NCBI RefSeq assembly: GCF_016894445.1
Contig: NZ_CP056775.1
Coordinates: 5,699,001-5,763,000 of the forward strand
Direction of reading: 5' to 3'
Origin: Dyadobacter sandarakinus
Lineage (GTDB): Bacteria > Bacteroidota > Bacteroidia > Cytophagales > Spirosomataceae
Length of the DNA stretch: 64,000 nucleotides
Shown: piece by piece, positions 8,505 to 17,020 of the stretch
Numbering within the stretch: position 1 is the stretch's first letter
How the letters are laid out: each line of letters starts with the position of its first letter
Translations under genes and position numbers: made by a program
The notes under the pieces: model-generated
Seen by the model: only the letters and a program-made list of their open reading frames with translations
Told to the model about the DNA's origin: nothing
The model's database searches: none

Positions 8505-8512
8505 TATATTTG
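8505..8512 (+). promoter_or_regulatory. Probable -7 promoter box of the T9SS protein gene
   Basis: TATATTTG is an exact match to TAnnTTTG in an AT-rich stretch 55 bases before the GTG start at 8567. TTG triplets occur upstream, but none sits at the ideal distance. The remainder of 8376-8504 shows no other recognisable element. Confidence 0.5.
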
Positions 8513-8566
8513 ACTTAAAAAATAGAATTATTTAATAAATAAGTCATGTTTTTTGCGTAACGAATT

Positions 8567-10798
8567 GTGAACAAATCTTTACAGGCTATGAATTTTTTAC
8601 TCAAACTTGTTATTGCGGGAGGGATTGTGTGTCCGTTGGCGGCAGCTCCAATAGACAGCATGGTGAATGTATCGGGTGGTACTGACAGTCTGCTTGTGAA
8701 TGATGTTGATGAAAATGAAGGAAAGGGTGGTTCGGCTACACTTCTGGATCTGAACAATTCCTACACGATTGCAAATCCCTATGTTAATCCGGACGATGCG
8801 CCTTTTACCATTTCAACCAAAAGAACCGCCGAAGCAGCTGCGCCACTGGCTGCCAGGGTTTCCTGTGGCGGGCGTATATGGACCGACGGCGAGTATCTCG
8901 GAAGAACCCAGGACGACCGGCCTGTTTATACCCGCATTACAGAAAACCGCATTTATCTGAACTGGGCCGGTGAAGTCTCAGGTAATATTTTCATTCTTTT
9001 TCACCTGAAAGAAGGCACTTTTCCTGCTACCAGTCAGAACGATGTGCTGATCAATGCCTGCGTCAATCCCGTCGATCCCAGCACGGCGCGGGTCAATCTG
9101 CTCGGCCGGCGCGGCGATGTGATCACCTGTAACAACATTGATATGGTCAATGGCGACAGGCTTGGAGTGTTCGTGGATAACGGAGCACAGACTTTTCAGT
9201 ACATCAAATATGTAGACGGCCTGCTCCGCGTCATGATCAAGCAGGGGATTAATGATACCCGTAATGACAACTACACTATGAGCCTCATGCCCGAAACCAT
9301 CCAGGAGGCGCACGGCAGTACCATGGATGCTAAATACAAGGGCAAATTTACACTTGACATGCTCAATGGTTGTTTCTGGCCGGTTGCACCTAAGCCTGCT
9401 ACGCCGCTGGCAGATTCCAATTGTCCCTCTGGTCCTGTACTGAGTGGAAGTCCGGGTAACATCAGCCAAACAGGTCTGCGATTCAACTATACCGGAAGTG
9501 GCATCAGCACGATCAAGTGGCGGATCAAATCCAATGGTACAGAGGTGCGCTCCGGCACGACCATTGATCTGGGAGGAAGTACCAGCGTTACCATCGGATA
9601 CTTATCACTATCACCGGGTACCTACATCCTCGAAATTGAAGGCGGAAACTGTTCGTCTACCATCAGCTCCACAGCATTTACTATTGAGCAGCCAGGCATC
9701 CCCAACTGTCAGAACGGTCCCGCCATCAACGGCATCAGCAACATTACACCTGCCAGCGCAACCATAGCATACGGTGGATCTAACCTGCATATTTTCTCAT
9801 GGCGCATTCTGCAAAATTCATACGCAGTGGCCAGCGGACAAACGGATTACATCAGCAACAACTCAGCTGCACTGGTATTTAACTACCTTAATAATGGAAA
9901 TTACACGCTGGAAGTTACACCCGTAGATTGCAAGGCTGCTCCCGTGACACAGGCATTCAGCGTATCAGCCACAGATACCCGTCCGACCTGCCAGCGCGGC
10001 CCTAACCTGGTGTCTGTACTCAGCAGCAACAATAACGCTGTCGAATTTTTGTTTGATGGTGAAAACATCTTTGCCATTGACTGGAAGATCATGGACGGAA
10101 CAACACCGGTACGTCAGAACCGGGTTGCGCCGCAGAGCAATCATCCGACTGCACAATTTGCCACCTTGCCCAATGGTGTGTATACCCTGCAGATCACGGG
10201 CGGCAACTGCAAGTCAACTGCCAGCGCCACACGGTTCGGGATCAACCTCCCGCTTCCCATTACGATTGCTAATTTCGAAGGGAAAGTGGCAGAGAAAGGT
10301 GTGGAGCTGAGCTGGGAAGTAGTGGCGGAGCAGGACGGCAAAGAATTTGAGATCCTGCGCTATGATGAGCAGCTCAAAAACGGCCGGACAATCGGGAAGG
10401 TAGCGCTGCTTGACCAGCGTACAGGCTGGTACCACTTCACCGACGAAAACCCTTTGATGGGCATCAACTACTACCAGTTAAAGCAAATTGATGCAGATGG
10501 TACTTTCACGAAGAGCAAGATCATTTCAGTAAATCCGATGCTCCTCACACAGACGATTGTGGCGCCCAATCCTGCCCAGGAATATGTGGACGTACAGTTT
10601 TCATCACGTACTTCAGGCTTGTCGGAAGTTCATATTTATAACAATGCGGGTGTGGCCGTAGGAGCTTCGCAGATCAGGATTACAGAGGGTAAAAACAGCC
10701 ATCGCATCAACGTAAAGCGTTTTCCCGCAGGCAATTACTTTCTGAAAATCTCCCACGAAGGTGAAGAAAACAAGCTTCGTTTTACCAAGGTAAATTAG
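8567..10798 (+). CDS. Secreted protein with Cys-bounded repeats and T9SS type A sorting domain
   Basis: A 743-residue exported protein. The start is GTG at 8567 or ATG at 8588; both give a signal peptide ending near PLAAA. After an N-terminal domain of about 250 residues come three modules of roughly 90-100 residues. Each opens with a C..GP motif (NCPSGP, NCQNGP, TCQRGP) and ends near a second cysteine (GGNCSST, PVDCKAA, GGNCKST), giving probable immunoglobulin-like folds with one disulfide each. A further beta-sandwich (ANFEGKVAEKGVELSWEV) precedes a C-terminal type A sorting domain (NPAQEYVDVQF to FPAGNYFLKI). The protein should be secreted by the T9SS and anchored or released at the surface. 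Binding partner and function are unknown. Confidence 0.85.
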   Translation: MNKSLQAMNFLLKLVIAGGIVCPLAAAPIDSMVNVSGGTDSLLVNDVDENEGKGGSATLLDLNNSYTIANPYVNPDDAPFTISTKRTAEAAAPLAARVSCGGRIWTDGEYLGRTQDDRPVYTRITENRIYLNWAGEVSGNIFILFHLKEGTFPATSQNDVLINACVNPVDPSTARVNLLGRRGDVITCNNIDMVNGDRLGVFVDNGAQTFQYIKYVDGLLRVMIKQGINDTRNDNYTMSLMPETIQEAHGSTMDAKYKGKFTLDMLNGCFWPVAPKPATPLADSNCPSGPVLSGSPGNISQTGLRFNYTGSGISTIKWRIKSNGTEVRSGTTIDLGGSTSVTIGYLSLSPGTYILEIEGGNCSSTISSTAFTIEQPGIPNCQNGPAINGISNITPASATIAYGGSNLHIFSWRILQNSYAVASGQTDYISNNSAALVFNYLNNGNYTLEVTPVDCKAAPVTQAFSVSATDTRPTCQRGPNLVSVLSSNNNAVEFLFDGENIFAIDWKIMDGTTPVRQNRVAPQSNHPTAQFATLPNGVYTLQITGGNCKSTASATRFGINLPLPITIANFEGKVAEKGVELSWEVVAEQDGKEFEILRYDEQLKNGRTIGKVALLDQRTGWYHFTDENPLMGINYYQLKQIDADGTFTKSKIISVNPMLLTQTIVAPNPAQEYVDVQFSSRTSGLSEVHIYNNAGVAVGASQIRITEGKNSHRINVKRFPAGNYFLKISHEGEENKLRFTKVN

Positions 10799-10815
10799 TT
10801 TGTTTTGTAAAAAGC

Positions 10816-10860
10816 TTAAAACACTCAGCCCCGGCGCAAGCCGGGGCTGAGTGTTTTTTT
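10816..10860. terminator. Bidirectional terminator between the T9SS gene and hicB
   Basis: A perfect 16-bp stem (10820-10835 with 10840-10855) closes on a GCAA tetraloop. It has A-rich flank on the left and seven T on the right, so it serves both convergent genes. The hicB stop codon overlaps its last bases. Confidence 0.95.
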
Positions 10861-11272
10861 AATGTGCATAAATATGTACTTCGGAGAGTTGCAGGGCAAG
10901 TTGCCGGATGGTAGCTTCAATGCGCTCGGCTTGCCTGGCGGAAGGATGTTTCTTACCCGCTGCATATTGCCTGAGGAGGCTACCATTCAATCCGGTCATT
11001 TCCGCAATCCGGGTGATCTTCAGAAAGTTGAATTGTTCAAAGAAAGCGGTCAGATCATATTCAATCCTCATTTCATATGAATCAGGCTCCAAGGCATGAA
11101 AATCTAATAGTAGCTGTTTTATTTTTACCAAAAGCGCATCAACAGATTCAGCCTCTTCAACAATAAGGTTATCATCAAAAAGTACCCTGCCCCAAAGCAT
11201 TCCTTCCCCACTTTCTACGATCAGCGTGATCAGGGTTTTTGTTTCAAACTGTTGTACAACTTCCATAATCAT
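10859..11272 (-). CDS. hicB: HicB-family antitoxin with C-terminal helix-turn-helix
   Basis: A 137-residue antitoxin encoded seven bases after hicA. The N-terminal two thirds are a HicB-like partly degraded RNase H fold (ITLIVESGEGMLWGRVLF, AESVDALLVKIKQLL). The C-terminal part, LKITRIAEMTGLNGSLLRQY followed by AAGKKHPSARQAERIEATI, is a helix-turn-helix suited to DNA binding. It should neutralise HicA and repress the operon, in line with the palindrome at the hicA promoter. The gene could begin at the first or third codon (MIME). Confidence 0.82.
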   Translation of the reverse strand: MIMEVVQQFETKTLITLIVESGEGMLWGRVLFDDNLIVEEAESVDALLVKIKQLLLDFHALEPDSYEMRIEYDLTAFFEQFNFLKITRIAEMTGLNGSLLRQYAAGKKHPSARQAERIEATIRQLALQLSEVHIYAH

Positions 11273-11279
11273 GGTGTAT

Positions 11280-11462
11280 TTACTTCAATCCTGCTTGCTT
11301 CAAAATACTGTTTAATGTTCCCGGTTTAAGATCTCCGCTGTGCATCGGTAGTGTAACCTTGCCTTTTTTCAATGGATGTTCCATTTGAAGGTGACTTCCT
11401 TTCTGACATTTTTCAATCCAGCCATCCTGCCTGAGCAGCTTCAAAAGTTCTTTTGAAGTCAT
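11280..11462 (-). CDS. hicA: HicA-family mRNA interferase toxin
   Basis: A 60-residue toxin with the dsRNA-binding-like HicA fold. The motif DGWIEKCQKGSHLQMEHP contains the catalytic histidine H24, followed by KVTLPMHSGDLKPGTLNSIL and KQAG. The family cleaves mRNA during stress when HicB is degraded. Length and motif order are normal, so the toxin looks intact. It is first in the operon, with hicB seven bases downstream. Confidence 0.9.
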   Translation of the reverse strand: MTSKELLKLLRQDGWIEKCQKGSHLQMEHPLKKGKVTLPMHSGDLKPGTLNSILKQAGLK

Positions 11463-11490
11463 TATGAAAAGAATAGTGTGTAGTAATGAT

Positions 11491-11515
11491 CAAAAGTAAC
11501 AAAATTGTTACTTTT
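11491..11515 (-). promoter_or_regulatory. hicAB promoter box overlapping a palindromic operator
   Basis: A perfect inverted repeat with 11-bp arms (11492-11502 and 11505-11515) and a two-base centre lies about 30 bases before hicA. The distal arm on the minus strand contains TACTTTTG (11491-11498), an exact TAnnTTTG -7 box. A protein bound to the palindrome would cover the promoter; HicB with its helix-turn-helix is the obvious candidate (inference). Confidence 0.7.
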
Positions 11516-11538
11516 TTAAAACTTTATTTATTCTAGTG

Positions 11539-12669
11539 TCACTCCGGCTGTAATGCCGGTACCTGCCACCATTCAGAAAATGTCTGCGATCCTTTCAGGT
11601 CTACTTTCTGGCCGATCATGGGTGTGACGAGCGGCATATGCTGCCTGCGTGCTTCGGTTACCGCGCGCTGGATTGGCTCATTCCAGTCATGGAGCGCGAG
11701 CGAGAACTTAGACCAGTGAACCGGCATGAGCCTGGCAGCCCGCAACTCCCCTGCGGCCGTCACCGTTTCTTCGGGCATCATATGAATGTATTTCCAGGCT
11801 TCATTGTATTGGCCGCATTCCAGCAGGGCCAGGTCAAAAGGACCAAATTGTTCCCCGATCTGCTTAAAGTGCTTGTCATATCCCGAGTCGCCTCCGATAA
11901 AGACCTTCATGGTAGGCGTTTGCAGCACAAATGAAACCCACAAAGCCTTGTTCCGGCTGAGACCCCGGCCCGAAAAGTGCCGGCCGGGTGTCACGTTCAC
12001 TTTAAAACCACTACCCAGGTCTACAGTTTCGTTCCAGTCTTTTTCTTCCACCCTGGTCATATCGTATCCCCATCTTTCAAAATGCTCACCGGTACCCAGG
12101 CCGGTAATCACCTTACCCACTTTCGCCTTCAGTTTCATCACCGTGCGGTAATCCAGGTGGTCCCAGTGGTCGTGAGAAATCAGCAGATAGTCTATCGCGG
12201 GAAACTCCTCAACCGTATATACGTCGGTACCTTTGAAGCTGGGTGTAGTAAAGTGAATGGGAGAGGCGCTGCCGCTGAAAACGGGGTCTGCCAGAAAGGT
12301 CTTGCCGTCGATCTGCATGAAATAGGAGGAATGCCCAAACCATACCAGCACATTTTCATCTGGTCTCAAATGCAGCAAATCTGTTTTTTGGGATGGGATT
12401 GTGGCAGCGGGAATGTTGTATTTGCTTTTACCAAAGAAAAACTTCACCAGTACTTTCAGGTAGTTGGACCCTTCTGTCAGGTCCGGAGTAATGCTCTGGT
12501 TCTTGAACTGGCCGTCGCGGAAGTTAGGGGATTGTTTGATGCGTTCGAGCCGCGTACCGGAGGGCAGCCGGCCAAACTCGGGCTGCTGCATAAAAATAAG
12601 CACTGCCCCTGCCAGCACTGCCACAAAAATCAGGAATATCATGATGAATTTTATTAAAATACGTCTCAT
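11539..12669 (-). CDS. Membrane-anchored MBL-fold hydrolase, NAPE-PLD/UlaG-like
   Basis: A 376-residue protein with an N-terminal membrane anchor or uncleaved signal (about residues 4-27). The metallo-beta-lactamase fold starts at LVWFGHSSYFMQIDGKTFLA and carries the metal-binding motif SHDHWDHLDY. Further ligands lie in GRHFSGRG, GGDSGYDKH and MPVHWSKFSLALHDW. The layout resembles the N-acyl-phosphatidylethanolamine phospholipase D-like branch. The substrate cannot be deduced; a lipid or phosphodiester is possible. It is a single gene, divergent from the CocE hydrolase. Confidence 0.85.
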   Translation of the reverse strand: MRRILIKFIMIFLIFVAVLAGAVLIFMQQPEFGRLPSGTRLERIKQSPNFRDGQFKNQSITPDLTEGSNYLKVLVKFFFGKSKYNIPAATIPSQKTDLLHLRPDENVLVWFGHSSYFMQIDGKTFLADPVFSGSASPIHFTTPSFKGTDVYTVEEFPAIDYLLISHDHWDHLDYRTVMKLKAKVGKVITGLGTGEHFERWGYDMTRVEEKDWNETVDLGSGFKVNVTPGRHFSGRGLSRNKALWVSFVLQTPTMKVFIGGDSGYDKHFKQIGEQFGPFDLALLECGQYNEAWKYIHMMPEETVTAAGELRAARLMPVHWSKFSLALHDWNEPIQRAVTEARRQHMPLVTPMIGQKVDLKGSQTFSEWWQVPALQPE

Positions 12670-12729
12670 TGTTTAGCTGTGAGGCTCAATTGGGCAGGAA
12701 GGTAAAAAGTTTTCTAACACTTTCTTCCT

Positions 12730-12737
12730 TAATTTTG
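12730..12737 (+). promoter_or_regulatory. Possible -7 promoter box of the CocE/S15 hydrolase gene
   Basis: TAATTTTG fits TAnnTTTG exactly, 31 bases before the ATG at 12768, in the divergent intergenic region. No convincing -33 TTG is present. The site favours the short start for the downstream gene. Confidence 0.45.
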
Positions 12738-12767
12738 ATCAGTGCTCATCTTCACTTACAGACTGTC

Positions 12768-14639
12768 ATGAAAACAGGTATATTCGGTTGTTTGCTTCTG
12801 ATTGTTGCATTTTCAGCCAGGGCTCAGCCGCGATCGGCTGCCGACACCAGTTGGATTAAAGCCAACTATTACAAAACCGAACAATACATTACCATGCGTG
12901 ATGGCGTAAGACTGTTTACCGCCATTTATTCGCCCCGTGACTCCTCCCGGACATACCCGATCCTGATGCAGCGTACGCCTTACTCGGTAGCGCCTTATGG
13001 GATCGCCAATTACCGTCGCAGCCTTGGACCCAATCCGATGCTGATGCGCGAAAAGTACATCTTTGTTTACCAGGATGCACGTGGCCGTTACAAAAGTGAA
13101 GGTAACTTTCGCGAGATGACGCCTGCTATCGACAAAAAATCTGGTAACAGGGATGTGGACGAATCAAGTGATACCTACGATACCATCACGTGGCTGCTGA
13201 AAAATACCCGGAACAATGGAAAGGTAGGTCAGTCGGGCATATCTTTTCCGGGGTTTTACTCATCAGCTGCCCTGCCCGATGCCCATCCCGCGCTGGTAGC
13301 CGTGTCGCCGCAGGCACCTATGTCCGACGAGTTCATCGGCGACGATTGCTATCACAACGGTGCTTTTTTTCTGCTCGACAATTTCAGTTTTTACAGCGGT
13401 TTTGACGGGCCAAAAAGTGAAAACGGGGAGAATTACAAGTCTTTTTTCAATGCATCCTACCAGGACGCCTACAAGTATTTTCTTGATTTCGGGCCACTGA
13501 AAAAAGCCAATACCAGCGCCTACTTTTCGGATCCGAACAGTACCTGGCGGCAGGTAGTGGCGCATCCCGTTTATGATGAGTTCTGGCAGTCGCGCAACAT
13601 CAAAAAGCATTTAAATAATATCAAACCTGCCGTGCTGGTGGTAGGAGGATGGTTTGATGCGGAGGATCTTTACGGTGCACTGAAAACCTACTCGGCCATT
13701 GAAAAACAATCGCCCGGCAATAACAGCAGGCTTGTGATGGGCCCGTGGACCCACGGCGGATGGGCGGCTTCTTCGTGGAAATCCTTTGCAGAGTACCAGT
13801 TTGGCGCGGATGTGAACAAGTTTTTCCAGGAAGAAATAGAAACACGTTTTTTTAACTACTACCTGAAAGGCACCGGTACTTTCGACCAGGCTGAGGTAAC
13901 CGTTTTTGAAACCGGCTCCAATCAATGGAAAACCTACGACGTGTGGCCACCCAAAAATATGCAGCCCATGCCGCTGTATTTGCATAGCGGCGGAAAGCTG
14001 ACCGAGGCTGCCGGCAGAACCGAAAGCAAATCGGAGTACACCAGTGAGCCGGCCAATCCTGTGCCATATACCAGCGTTACAAGCGGTCACCGCAACAACA
14101 AGTACATGGCGGAAGATCAACGCTTTGCATCATCCCGGCCCGATGTGCTGAGTTTTTCAACCGATTCACTTACGAAAGACATCACCATTACCGGTGAAAT
14201 TGTGGCCAACCTGCTGGTGTCCATGACAGGCTCCGATGCTGATTTTATTGTAAAACTGATTGACGTATGGCCTGTCGGAGCCACTTTGCCGCCTGCCCGG
14301 GAGGGCGATAAGCCCGTCGTTATGGACGGCTACCAGCAGCTTGTGCGGGCCGAAGTGCTCCGCGGCAAGTTCAGGAACAGCTTTTCAAATCCAGAGCCTT
14401 TTGCCCGGAACAAGCCCGAAAAAGTAACCGTAAAGCTCAACGAAACAGCGCATACTTTCAAGAAAGGACACCGTATCATGGTGCAGGTACAAAGCAGCTG
14501 GTTTCCGCTGGTGGACCGCAATCCGCAAAAGTTCATGAATATTTTTGAAGCCAGTGAGTCCGACTTCCAGAGTGCCGGAATTACCCTGCACCAGGGAGGT
14601 GCGGAGGGTAGTCACGTGGTTTTGCCTGTTTTAAAATAA
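12768..14639 (+). CDS. Secreted CocE/NonD-family (S15-like) serine hydrolase
   Basis: A 623-residue alpha/beta hydrolase with a signal peptide (residues 1-19, ending FSARAQ). The nucleophile is probably S159 in the elbow GQSGISFPGFYSS. The acid is in GGWFDAEDLYGA and the histidine in MGPWTHGGWA. The C-terminal jelly-roll domain of X-Pro dipeptidyl-peptidases and alpha-amino-acid ester hydrolases runs from about residue 440 to the end (TITGEIVANLLVSMTGSDAD). The family hydrolyses acyl esters or dipeptide substrates; which one cannot be told. The ATG at 12768 is chosen because it gives a clean signal peptide. The ThuA-like gene begins 17 bases downstream and is probably in the same operon. Confidence 0.88.
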   Translation: MKTGIFGCLLLIVAFSARAQPRSAADTSWIKANYYKTEQYITMRDGVRLFTAIYSPRDSSRTYPILMQRTPYSVAPYGIANYRRSLGPNPMLMREKYIFVYQDARGRYKSEGNFREMTPAIDKKSGNRDVDESSDTYDTITWLLKNTRNNGKVGQSGISFPGFYSSAALPDAHPALVAVSPQAPMSDEFIGDDCYHNGAFFLLDNFSFYSGFDGPKSENGENYKSFFNASYQDAYKYFLDFGPLKKANTSAYFSDPNSTWRQVVAHPVYDEFWQSRNIKKHLNNIKPAVLVVGGWFDAEDLYGALKTYSAIEKQSPGNNSRLVMGPWTHGGWAASSWKSFAEYQFGADVNKFFQEEIETRFFNYYLKGTGTFDQAEVTVFETGSNQWKTYDVWPPKNMQPMPLYLHSGGKLTEAAGRTESKSEYTSEPANPVPYTSVTSGHRNNKYMAEDQRFASSRPDVLSFSTDSLTKDITITGEIVANLLVSMTGSDADFIVKLIDVWPVGATLPPAREGDKPVVMDGYQQLVRAEVLRGKFRNSFSNPEPFARNKPEKVTVKLNETAHTFKKGHRIMVQVQSSWFPLVDRNPQKFMNIFEASESDFQSAGITLHQGGAEGSHVVLPVLK

Positions 14640-14656
14640 CTTTCTGTCTTTACCCT

Positions 14657-15430
14657 ATGAAGAATCAATCCGGCATGCGTTTGCACAAGCTGTTCCTGTT
14701 ACTGGCATTTCTCCTGGCCGCTCATGTGCCGGTATGTTCACAGGCTTACCGCGTGCTCGCGATGGCTGAGCCCGGTGGGCATCATATCGAATATTCCAAA
14801 GCAGCGAAGGTCTGGCTTGATTCCCTGGCAGCCAAAAACAACTTTGCTGTGGACTACATTTCAAATACTGATCCGATCAATGACACCTACCTCGCCAGCT
14901 ACCAGCTGATCATACAGCTTGACTATGTGCCCTACGCCTGGAAGCCGGCAGCTGCGGCTGCATTTGAAAAGTACATTCAGGAAGGTAAAGGTGGCTGGAT
15001 CGGGTTTCACCATGCTACCTTGCTGGGCGAGTTCGACGGGTACAAGATCTGGCCCTGGTTTGCGGACTTCATGGGAGGTATCCGGTACAAAAATTACATT
15101 CCCGGTTTTGCTTCGGCCACGGTACGTGTTGAAGATCGCAAACATCCCGTCATGGCGGGGGTACCCGCTTCTTTTTTGGTGCAGAAAGAAGAATGGTACA
15201 GCTACGACAAAAGTCCGCGGCCGAATGTGCATGTGATCGCCAGTGTGGACGAATCCACTTACTCACCCGATTCGAAGGTCAAAATGGGAGATCATCCCGT
15301 CATCTGGTCCAATCCGAAGATGAAAGCGAAAAATGTGTACATCTTCATGGGGCACTCTCCGGTTTTGTTTGAGAGTGTTGTGTACAAGACAATGTTTAAA
15401 AATGCGATCTTCTGGGCGGTAAAAAAGTAA
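14657..15430 (+). CDS. Secreted ThuA-like protein
   Basis: A 257-residue protein with an N-terminal signal (start ATG at 14657 or 14675; cleavage near VPVCSQA). The ThuA fold, related to class I glutamine amidotransferases, is seen in YRVLAMAEPGGHHIEYSKAA, YQLIIQLDYVPYAW, GGWIGFHHATLLGEFDGY and VYIFMGHSP. ThuA-like proteins are common in Bacteroidota beside carbohydrate- or hydrolase-encoding genes, and their activity is poorly defined. It follows the CocE-like gene closely and ends 15 bases from the convergent phosphatase gene; no terminator hairpin was seen between them. Confidence 0.85.
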   Translation: MKNQSGMRLHKLFLLLAFLLAAHVPVCSQAYRVLAMAEPGGHHIEYSKAAKVWLDSLAAKNNFAVDYISNTDPINDTYLASYQLIIQLDYVPYAWKPAAAAAFEKYIQEGKGGWIGFHHATLLGEFDGYKIWPWFADFMGGIRYKNYIPGFASATVRVEDRKHPVMAGVPASFLVQKEEWYSYDKSPRPNVHVIASVDESTYSPDSKVKMGDHPVIWSNPKMKAKNVYIFMGHSPVLFESVVYKTMFKNAIFWAVKK

Positions 15431-15445
15431 AGTGACAGGTATTTT

Positions 15446-16816
15446 CTATTTCAGTCCCTTGCGCTTTTTATACTCCTGAAACCGCTCGTTGTACTCTTTC
15501 AGCTCGGCCTCTTTGAAGGTCTTTTCATAACGTTCGGGCAGGCTGAGCCGCTCCTCGGTTTTCAGGCTGTCCGATAGTTCTGTGAGCGTATTGCTTCCGT
15601 TTGCATCTTTGTTCAGCTCAAAAGCATCATAAAGCTCGCCGGTTACGGTATATGCCTTGAAGGCCAGCTTGCCTTCGTCAATTGTGATAACCTGGTAGAG
15701 CTGCGTATTGGAAGCTGCCCGGTCCATCCAGTCCTGCAAGCCGATGTCGTACATTTTCGGACCGCTTACGGATACCACATAAATCGGCCCGTCCGGTTTT
15801 TTCCGGCTTTGTCCGACGGGCATGTTAATGCCGCGCCCATAGGTATGATCATGGCCCTGCAGTACGATATCCACTTTGTATTTTTTGTATAAAGGCTCCA
15901 TCTTCTCGCGCCACTCGTCATTGTCGCGCCCCTTTTTAGTCGAGTATATCGGGTGGTGGTGCACCACGACCGTCCAGCGGTTCGGATTATTTTTAACAGT
16001 ATTTTCAAACCATTCAGCCTGCTCATTCAGATGTCTTTTGCCCAAAGTAGCTTCTTCCGAATTCAGGAATACAAACCGGGTACCCTGGTAGTCTATAAAA
16101 TACACGGTTTCCAGCAGTCCTTCCAGACCATTTTCAGGCAATGCAAACTGTGGCCGCCAGTGTTTCGATACTTTTTCCTTTAAGCCGTCCCTGAAATACT
16201 CATGATTGCCCGGTACTGGTAAGTTAGGTATCATCCCGTTGATCCACCCGCCCGCTTCAAACCATTCGCCCCATTCATAATCCGTATTCGACCGGTTGAT
16301 CAGGTCACCTGCATGGATAATGAAGTTGGCTTTGGGCAAAGTAGCAAATGCCCCGCGGATCGCGCGTGACCAGAGTGAGCGGATGTCATTCTGCGCATCG
16401 CCAAAGTACAGGAACGATATGGGTGCAGGCTTGTCTGCGGCGGTTGTAAAATGGAACCACTCGCTCCATCGTGTACCATCCCCAACCCGGTAAGCATACT
16501 GCGTGGCAGGTTTCAGACCGGTAAAGTTTACCTCATGGTACACCACCTGGCGGCCGTCGGGCGTAACCGGTTGGCTGGTTGCCTGTACCAGGCTGGCTTT
16601 GGTAGTAAAATCAGGCGATGCATCGGCCTCGTGAATAGCCGCCACACCCTGGCTTACCGTAGAGTCTGTCCGCCAGTTGACGGCCTGTGTGGTTGCGGGA
16701 TCTCCTTTATACCCCAGGATCATGCGATCGGGGAAACCCGAGGCAGGGTATGTTTTATTTTGAGCAGATGCGGCAAAAGAGCAGAGGCAGACCGTCAGGA
16801 CAAGAGCTAAGCGCAT
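15446..16816 (-). CDS. Secreted purple acid phosphatase-like metallophosphoesterase
   Basis: A 456-residue protein with a signal peptide (ending AASAQ). An N-terminal fibronectin-III-like domain (about 25-120; RMILGYKGDPATTQAVNW) is followed by a calcineurin-like phosphoesterase domain. All five metal-binding blocks are visible: YFGDAQND, IIHAGDLINRS, PVPGNHEYF, VVHHHPIYS and LQGHDHTYGRG. A basic, Glu-rich helical tail ends the protein. It should release phosphate from organic phosphomonoesters in the periplasm or outside. The ATG at 16816 is chosen since it gives a clean signal peptide; an upstream ATG adds eight residues. Confidence 0.92.
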   Translation of the reverse strand: MRLALVLTVCLCSFAASAQNKTYPASGFPDRMILGYKGDPATTQAVNWRTDSTVSQGVAAIHEADASPDFTTKASLVQATSQPVTPDGRQVVYHEVNFTGLKPATQYAYRVGDGTRWSEWFHFTTAADKPAPISFLYFGDAQNDIRSLWSRAIRGAFATLPKANFIIHAGDLINRSNTDYEWGEWFEAGGWINGMIPNLPVPGNHEYFRDGLKEKVSKHWRPQFALPENGLEGLLETVYFIDYQGTRFVFLNSEEATLGKRHLNEQAEWFENTVKNNPNRWTVVVHHHPIYSTKKGRDNDEWREKMEPLYKKYKVDIVLQGHDHTYGRGINMPVGQSRKKPDGPIYVVSVSGPKMYDIGLQDWMDRAASNTQLYQVITIDEGKLAFKAYTVTGELYDAFELNKDANGSNTLTELSDSLKTEERLSLPERYEKTFKEAELKEYNERFQEYKKRKGLK

Positions 16817-16989
16817 TATGAAAAGTTTAGTTTCACCCAATAATACACGAAACCGGCCGGATCAGACCTGCCGGGGCGATTAAGGTAATGTAAAATAGTT
16901 TTGCACAGAGGGCCGGAGCTACTTTGTATGGAAAATGCAAACCACCTTCCCAAACCGCCGCTCCTAGCACAAATGTGGCCGGGTACTTG

Positions 16990-16997
16990 TAACTTTG
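16990..16997 (+). promoter_or_regulatory. Possible -7 promoter box of the radical SAM gene
   Basis: TAACTTTG matches TAnnTTTG exactly, 24 bases before the TTG start at 17021. A second exact match, TAGTTTTG, lies upstream at 16896-16903. Neither has a clear -33 TTG at the right distance. Confidence 0.42.
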
Positions 16998-17020
16998 CAC
17001 TTCCAACTGACTGAGGTATT

